DNA of 18,933 nucleotides, from contig QKFK01000158.1 of assembly GCA_003252195.1 (NCBI GenBank), positions 1 through 18,933 of the forward strand. The letters are read 5' to 3'. Of this stretch, positions 13,617 through 18,933 are shown one piece after another (position 1 is the stretch's first letter; every line of letters begins with the position of its first letter). The notes under the pieces were generated by a model that worked only from the letters and a program-made list of their open reading frames with translations, ran no database searches and was not told the DNA's origin. The stretch comes from Rhodospirillales bacterium. Its GTDB lineage: Bacteria > Pseudomonadota > Alphaproteobacteria > QKFK01 > SZUA-500. Both the position numbers and the translations under genes were made by a program.

Positions 13617-14963
13617 ATGCTACGTAAACTTTTAATTTTTGTTTGCTTTATCACTTTTCCATATAGAGCCCATGGCGAAGTTTTTAATTTTGAGAATTTC
13701 ACCCTAAAGAATGGTATGGAAGTTGTGGTTATTCCTAATCATAGAGCCCCTATTGTTAGTCATTATATCTTTTATAAAGTTGGTGCTATTGATGAGCAAT
13801 CTGGCAAAACGGGTTTAGCCCAAGCCCATATGACAGAACATATGATGTTTAAAGGCACCAATAAAGTTAAACCTGAAGAATATGGAAAAATCGTTGCAGA
13901 TGTAGGCGGGGCTAACAATGCTTCCACTTCTTATGACAGAACCGAATATCATGCTACTGTTCCATTAAAAAGCCTTGAGGCCCTCATGGCGCTTGAAGCA
14001 GATCGCATGCGCGGATTAAAATTTGATGATAAAATCTTTGAGCCAGAGCACAAGGTTGTAACCGAAGAAAAATACATGCGAACCGACAATAATCCCTCAA
14101 CTATTTTAGGTGATAAAATATCTTCTTTATTGTGGGGTGAACATCCATATGCCAGACCTGTTATCGGCACAGGAACAGACTTAGAAAATTTAACTGCTAA
14201 AGATGTGCGCGACTTTTACCACAAATATTATGCCCCTAATAATGCTATATTGGTAGTTGCAGGCGACATTACCGCAGATGAGTTAAAACCACTGGCAGAA
14301 AAATATTATGGCAATATCAAAACATCGGCTTTAGATAAAAGATCTTTTACAAACTCCCAAAATGGAAAATTGTCTGCCGAGATTAAATATGCCCACCCTC
14401 TTGTGCGCCAGCCAGTATATATAACTAGATACATTGCTCCGTCAATTAATACCGCCACAGACAAAGAAAATGTATATGCTTTAGCCTTATTAGCCGAAAT
14501 GATTGGCGGAGGCTCAACCTCTATATTCTACCAGAACTTAGTTGTGCAAAGACACATACTAACTAGTTTCTCGGCATATTACAGCCCTTTCTCGCTTAGC
14601 TATTCTACATTTGCAACCAGTTTTATTCCCCAAGATGGAGCAGACATAAAGCAAGCTCACAAAGCAATTATGAAAGAAATAAAAGACATTCTAAATGGAG
14701 CTTTCTCAGACAAAGAGATTAAAGATGCAAAAAGCCGAATGCTGTCGGGCTTGATATATTTAAATGATTCACCTCAAGGTGCAGCCTCTGTCGTTGGAGA
14801 AATGCTTAGCGATGGAGTAAGCTTATCAGAGATAAATTCATACCCAGATAAGATTAAAGCAATTAGCAAAGATGAGTTAATTAAAGCAGCCAAACTCATA
14901 TTTAACCAAGCATCTAAGGTTTCTGGATTATTGCTTCCTTATAATAAAGAGGGAGAAGAATAA
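13617..14963 (+). CDS. M16 zinc metallopeptidase (catalytic subunit)
   Basis: This 448-residue protein has an N-terminal signal peptide (about residues 1-20, ending YRAHG). The inverted zinc motif HxxEH is at His71-Met-Thr-Glu74-His75, in AQAHMTEHMMFKGT, and the third ligand glutamate is at Glu150/151 in VVTEEKYMR. The C-terminal half is the second M16 fold repeat (ALLAEMIGGGSTSIFYQNL). It therefore appears catalytically competent and periplasmic. It overlaps the next gene by one base (TAATG); in Alphaproteobacteria such pairs form active and inactive halves of one peptidase. GGAAGGA lies 8 bases before the ATG. Substrates are unknown. Confidence 0.93.
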   Translation: MLRKLLIFVCFITFPYRAHGEVFNFENFTLKNGMEVVVIPNHRAPIVSHYIFYKVGAIDEQSGKTGLAQAHMTEHMMFKGTNKVKPEEYGKIVADVGGANNASTSYDRTEYHATVPLKSLEALMALEADRMRGLKFDDKIFEPEHKVVTEEKYMRTDNNPSTILGDKISSLLWGEHPYARPVIGTGTDLENLTAKDVRDFYHKYYAPNNAILVVAGDITADELKPLAEKYYGNIKTSALDKRSFTNSQNGKLSAEIKYAHPLVRQPVYITRYIAPSINTATDKENVYALALLAEMIGGGSTSIFYQNLVVQRHILTSFSAYYSPFSLSYSTFATSFIPQDGADIKQAHKAIMKEIKDILNGAFSDKEIKDAKSRMLSGLIYLNDSPQGAASVVGEMLSDGVSLSEINSYPDKIKAISKDELIKAAKLIFNQASKVSGLLLPYNKEGEE

Positions 14964-16348
14964 TGAAAAAAGCATATATAGTTTTACTATTAATCATCCT
15001 ATCTTGTGCATTTTACTATATTTTTTCACAATCAAATAGGTTTGATTATGAAAAAATTATTAGTTTATCATCATTAAAAGACAAAAAATTCAATGTAAAA
15101 CCTGTTGAGATAATCTCAAATAAAGGGCTTAGTGCATGGCTAGTTCAAGACAAGCAAAATCCTATCATTGCCCTTGATTTTATGTTCAAAAAATCAGGTC
15201 TTGCTTACGATAAAAACACTAAACAAGGAACAGCATATTTATTATCAACTCTGCTTGATGAAGGTGCTGGCAAATATTCATCTAAACAGTTTCAAGAACT
15301 TGAAGCAAATAATGGAATATCTATTGGTTTTAACGCAGGAAAAACAACTTTTAATGGCTCATTACTAACTACAAGTGATAAAAAAGATTTAAGCATTGAG
15401 CTTTTAAAAACAGCCCTTAATGCGCCACGCTTTACAGGTGACGCCATCTCCCGCATGAAGGCCCAATTAATTGCAGGAATAAAAAGAAGCGAGCAATCTC
15501 CTTTTTATGACGCCTCTAATGCTATTATGAAAAGCCTTTTTGCAGCACACCCATATGCTCGCAAATCACCAGCTGATATTGAAATGTTATCAAATATTGA
15601 GCGCCCTGATTTATTTAGCTATATGGAACAACATTTCACCAAAGATAATTTAATAATCAGTATTGCTGGTGACATTAGTGAAGATGATGCGGCTAAGATG
15701 ATTGATGAGATATTTGGAAAACTACCCAACAAATCAGAGATTGGCGCATTAAGCAGACCATTATTACCACCTCAAGAACAACCTTTACTCCTAAACAAAC
15801 AAGTTACTCAAGCAGCAATGATTTTTGGCGGTAACGGCATCGAAAGAAACTCGCCTGATTTTTACCCTGCATATATTGCCACTCAAATTTTTGGTGGAAA
15901 TGATGTTGAAGCACGCCTTAACAAAAAAATTAGAGTTGATGAAGGCATTGCCTATTCGGTTAGTGCTGATTTAGACCAGATTGAACGCACACCATTAATA
16001 ATGGGCTCATTAGGAACTAACAATAACACCTACCATAAAGCGCTTAAAATGGTGCAAGATGAAATCAACAACATTCATAATAACGGCATTACCAAAGAAG
16101 AGTTTGACCGCACTAAAAAGCAATTAATAAACAGCTTTTTACTAAGGTTTAACTCAACTGCGGGAATGGCATCAATGCTAAGTGCTATGCAATATCAAAA
16201 TCTTGGCATTGATTTTTTGAGTACCCGTAATGCCCAAATAGAAGCGGTTACATATGAACAAGCGAACGATATTGCAAAAAAATTATTCACACCAGATAAT
16301 TTTACCTTTATAGCTGTTGGTGATATTAATAAAATCAATAATCTTTAA
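14963..16348 (+). CDS. M16-family partner protein lacking the zinc motif
   Basis: This 461-residue protein begins with a hydrophobic segment (about residues 4-22) serving as signal or anchor, then two M16 repeats. Where the active protein has HxxEH this one reads YLLSTLLDEGAG, so zinc ligands are missing and it is predicted to be inactive. The second half keeps family features: ITQ-like strand KQVTQAAMIFGGNGI, FGGNDVEARLNKKIR, DEGIAYSVSADL and NSFLLRF. The likely role is to complete the peptidase chamber or bind substrate for the upstream gene product, with which it overlaps by one base. Confidence 0.9.
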   Translation: MKKAYIVLLLIILSCAFYYIFSQSNRFDYEKIISLSSLKDKKFNVKPVEIISNKGLSAWLVQDKQNPIIALDFMFKKSGLAYDKNTKQGTAYLLSTLLDEGAGKYSSKQFQELEANNGISIGFNAGKTTFNGSLLTTSDKKDLSIELLKTALNAPRFTGDAISRMKAQLIAGIKRSEQSPFYDASNAIMKSLFAAHPYARKSPADIEMLSNIERPDLFSYMEQHFTKDNLIISIAGDISEDDAAKMIDEIFGKLPNKSEIGALSRPLLPPQEQPLLLNKQVTQAAMIFGGNGIERNSPDFYPAYIATQIFGGNDVEARLNKKIRVDEGIAYSVSADLDQIERTPLIMGSLGTNNNTYHKALKMVQDEINNIHNNGITKEEFDRTKKQLINSFLLRFNSTAGMASMLSAMQYQNLGIDFLSTRNAQIEAVTYEQANDIAKKLFTPDNFTFIAVGDINKINNL

Positions 16349-16377
16349 AAGATATTTTTTAACCCTCGGAGGAAACT

Positions 16378-18015
16378 ATGTCAGTTACAACCACTAAAGC
16401 TTGGAAAGAACTTGAAGCTCATTATAACGAAGTTAAAGATGACCAAATGAGAACCTTGTTTGCAGATGATGCCAAGCGTTTTGAAAAATTCAGCTTAGAG
16501 CTTGATAACATGGTGGTAGATTATTCTAAAAACCGCATTACCGAAAAGACCATTAGCCTTTTTGAAGATTTGGCCAAAGAAGTCAAATTAGAAGAGATGA
16601 TTAAGGCAATGTTCGCAGGTGAAAAAATTAACACTACTGAGAATCGTTCAGTATTGCACATCGCCTTGCGTAACCGTTCAAACACTCCAATTATGACAGA
16701 TGGCGAAGATGTTATGCCATTGGTTAATGGTGTGCTTGCTAAAATGCGTGATTTTTCTGATAAGATTCGCTCTGGTGAGTGGAAAGGTGCAACTGGCAAA
16801 GCTATGACAGATATCGTAAATATTGGTATCGGTGGCTCTGACCTCGGCCCTGTTATGGTGACTGAAGCACTTAAAAAATATCAAAAAAAAGGGCTTAATG
16901 TACATTTCGTATCTAACGTTGATGGAACTCATATTGTAGAAACCACATCAAAGTTAAATCCAGAAACAACTTTGTTCATTATTGCTTCTAAAACTTTTAC
17001 AACTCAAGAAACTTTAACTAATGCCAAATCAGCTCGTGCATGGCTTGTTAAAGCTCTTGGTGAAGATGCTGTTGCAAAGCACTTTGTAGCGTTATCAACT
17101 AATGCTAAAGAAGTTTCTGCTTTTGGTATTGATACAGCAAATATGTTTGAATTCTGGGACTGGGTAGGCGGTCGTTATTCATTATGGTCAGCTATTGGTT
17201 TGCCAATCGCTATTGCTATCGGTATGGACAACTTTGAAGATTTGTTAGCTGGCGCTCACGCCATGGACAATCACTTCAAAACAGCTCCATTCAAAGAGAA
17301 CATCCCTGCTCTTCTTGGTTTTATTGGTGCATGGTATGTAAACTTCTTTGGTGCTAACTCATATGCGGTTCTTCCATATGATCAATATATGCACAGACTA
17401 GCAGCTTATTTGCAACAAGCTGATATGGAAAGTAACGGCAAGCATGTAACCAAAGCTGGCGAATATGTAAATTATTCAACTGGACCAGTATTGTTTGGTG
17501 AAGCTGGAACTAACGGTCAGCACTCATTCTATCAATTGTTACACCAAGGTACTAACCTTGTTCCATGTGACTTTATTGCCCCTGCAAAATCACTTAATGA
17601 ATGCGGTGAACATCACCCTATTTTGCTTTCAAACTTCTTAGCTCAAACCGAAGCTTTGATGAAAGGCAAAACAGAGGAAGAAGCTACAGCTGAATTAAAA
17701 GCTGAAGGCAAGTCAGATGAACAAATCGCTTTCTTGAAGAAACAAAAACAGTTTGAAGGTAACCGCCCAACTAACTCTATTTTGATGACAGAAGTAACCC
17801 CTTATAACCTTGGTATGTTAATCGCTATGTATGAGCATAAAATCTTCACTCAAGGTATTTTGTGGAACTTAAACTCATATGACCAATGGGGTGTTGAGCT
17901 CGGCAAACAATTAGCTAAAAAGATTTTGCCTGAAATCACATCTGAAGGCAAAGTAACCTCACATGATTGTTCAACCAACGGTTTGATTAACCTTGTTAAA
18001 GCAATGAGAGCTTAA
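16378..18015 (+). CDS. pgi: glucose-6-phosphate isomerase
   Basis: This 545-residue cytosolic enzyme interconverts glucose 6-phosphate and fructose 6-phosphate. Hallmarks: NIGIGGSDLGP, SKTFTTQETLTNA, FWDWVGGRYSLWSAIGLP (family signature), ESNGK with the catalytic Glu, GTNGQHSFYQLLHQG with the catalytic His, and NSYDQWGVELGKQLAKKI with the second signature and Lys. The length equals the usual long bacterial form. GGAGGA lies four bases before the ATG, the strongest ribosome site in the cluster, suggesting high translation. Codons look smoother and richer in GCT, GGT and CGT than its neighbours, as expected of an abundant enzyme. Confidence 0.98.
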   Translation: MSVTTTKAWKELEAHYNEVKDDQMRTLFADDAKRFEKFSLELDNMVVDYSKNRITEKTISLFEDLAKEVKLEEMIKAMFAGEKINTTENRSVLHIALRNRSNTPIMTDGEDVMPLVNGVLAKMRDFSDKIRSGEWKGATGKAMTDIVNIGIGGSDLGPVMVTEALKKYQKKGLNVHFVSNVDGTHIVETTSKLNPETTLFIIASKTFTTQETLTNAKSARAWLVKALGEDAVAKHFVALSTNAKEVSAFGIDTANMFEFWDWVGGRYSLWSAIGLPIAIAIGMDNFEDLLAGAHAMDNHFKTAPFKENIPALLGFIGAWYVNFFGANSYAVLPYDQYMHRLAAYLQQADMESNGKHVTKAGEYVNYSTGPVLFGEAGTNGQHSFYQLLHQGTNLVPCDFIAPAKSLNECGEHHPILLSNFLAQTEALMKGKTEEEATAELKAEGKSDEQIAFLKKQKQFEGNRPTNSILMTEVTPYNLGMLIAMYEHKIFTQGILWNLNSYDQWGVELGKQLAKKILPEITSEGKVTSHDCSTNGLINLVKAMRA

Positions 18016-18019
18016 TTTA

Positions 18020-18933
18020 ATGGCGATTAGGATTCTACCACCCAACCTAATCAACCAGATTGCTGCTGGTGAAGTGGTAGAACGCCCTGCTTCAGCCGTT
18101 AAAGAACTCGTAGAAAATTCTGTCGATGCTGGGGCAACTCGCATCGACATTACTTTAATTGATGGTGGCAGAAGCTTAATCAAAATCACTGACAATGGCT
18201 CAGGGATTAATAAAGATGAGCTACCTCTAGCCATCACCCGCCACGCCACATCCAAGCTGTCTAATGATGATTTGTTTAACATCTCATTCATGGGCTTTAG
18301 AGGTGAGGCTTTGCCATCTATTGGCTCTGTCTCCAGACTTAGCATATCTTCACGCACAAAAGATGCAGATAATGCTTGGAGCATCAAGGTTGAAGGTGGA
18401 GAAATCTCAAACATTGCTCCATGTGCTCACCCATTAGGGACGACCATAGAGGTTAGAGATTTATTCTTTGCTACACCTGCTAGATTAAAGTTCTTAAAAA
18501 ACGCCACAACAGAAACATCATATTGCATTGACATGGTAGAACGCATTGCCATGGCAAACCCACATATTTCATTTTCATTAGACGATGGCAATCGCAAAAG
18601 AATTAACTTAGCCTCAGCTTCAACAGGTGATTTATTTGATGCTAGATTACGCAGATTATCCGCAATTATGGGCAAAGACTTTGCCGACAACTCTCTTAAT
18701 ATTGATTTAGAAAGAGATGGTGCAAAGATTACAGGTTATGCCAGCTTGCCAACTTATAACAAAGGCAACTCATTATCCCAATATTTGTTTGTTAATAATC
18801 GCCCAGTTAAAGACAAATTATTAAACGGTGCCGTCAGAGCAGCTTATCAAGATTTTCTTGCCAGCAATCGCTACCCATATGTGGCATTGTTTGTAGATAT
18901 TGAACCTCGTGATGTGGACGTTAATGTTCACCC
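18020..18933 (+). CDS. mutL: DNA mismatch repair protein MutL, 3' end off the window
   Basis: The frame starts at ATG 18020, four bases after the pgi stop, and is open to the right edge (304 codons visible). It begins MAIRILPPNLINQIAAGEVV and shows the GHKL ATPase motifs: ELVENSVDAGATRI (catalytic Glu and Mg-binding Asn), DNGSGI, and HATSKL with GFRGEALPSIGSVS. Then come GTTIEVRDLFFATPARLKFL and the transducer domain with YLFVNNRPVKDK and DVDVNVHP. MutL links mismatch recognition by MutS to strand removal. Only the N-terminal ATPase and transducer portion is in the window, so a C-terminal endonuclease motif cannot be checked. Confidence 0.97.
   Translation, partial: MAIRILPPNLINQIAAGEVVERPASAVKELVENSVDAGATRIDITLIDGGRSLIKITDNGSGINKDELPLAITRHATSKLSNDDLFNISFMGFRGEALPSIGSVSRLSISSRTKDADNAWSIKVEGGEISNIAPCAHPLGTTIEVRDLFFATPARLKFLKNATTETSYCIDMVERIAMANPHISFSLDDGNRKRINLASASTGDLFDARLRRLSAIMGKDFADNSLNIDLERDGAKITGYASLPTYNKGNSLSQYLFVNNRPVKDKLLNGAVRAAYQDFLASNRYPYVALFVDIEPRDVDVNVH

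Overview
The window looks like a piece of a low-GC alphaproteobacterial chromosome. The strongest taxonomic clue is the right half: ribF-lspA-(DUF3035/BamF lipoprotein)-M16 peptidase-M16-like partner-pgi-mutL, all on the plus strand. A DUF3035 lipoprotein next to lspA and paired M16 peptidases is an alphaproteobacterial arrangement. The single-domain S24 regulator at 3286 also matches, from memory, a family conserved across Alphaproteobacteria. No rRNA, tRNA, CRISPR array, integrase or IS element was seen.

Region 1 (1-3141, minus strand) is a fragment of a podovirus-type prophage. It holds a Bbp19-like protein running off the left edge, a head-tail connector (portal) protein, a small conserved protein before the portal, a gap with an intrinsic terminator, and a two-gene unit of small phage-associated proteins. 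The first gene of that unit is broken by a 16-bp tandem duplication. Its promoter region carries GAAC-N7-GAAC, the alphaproteobacterial LexA (SOS) box pattern.

Region 2 (3286-4194, plus) holds an S24/LexA-fold regulator with intact autocleavage residues. It is followed by a small gene that is itself frameshifted by a 5-bp tandem duplication (GGCCC twice).

Region 3 (4239-7940, plus) is a compact export operon: a TetR/CecR-type repressor, a lipoprotein membrane-fusion protein, an ABC ATPase and an ABC-2 permease. It resembles Escherichia coli cecR-ybhGFSR but has one nucleotide-binding domain and one permease instead of a double ATPase and two permeases. A perfect 10-4-10 palindrome overlapping the -35 box is the probable operator.

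Region 4 (8314-11187, minus) is a ferrous iron uptake operon, feoA-feoB-feoC. A good Fur-box match (15/19) lies directly downstream of a TTGACA -35 element.

Region 5 (11188-11518) is intergenic and contains two adjacent hairpins (11329-11404) that no gene explains. Region 6 (11519-18933) is the housekeeping cluster: flavin cofactor synthesis, lipoprotein signal processing, outer-membrane assembly, periplasmic proteolysis, glycolysis and mismatch repair. mutL is cut by the right edge.

The most interesting items are the two frameshifting tandem duplications within about 1.1 kb, the SOS-box promoter on the small phage-gene unit, and the unexplained paired hairpins upstream of ribF.
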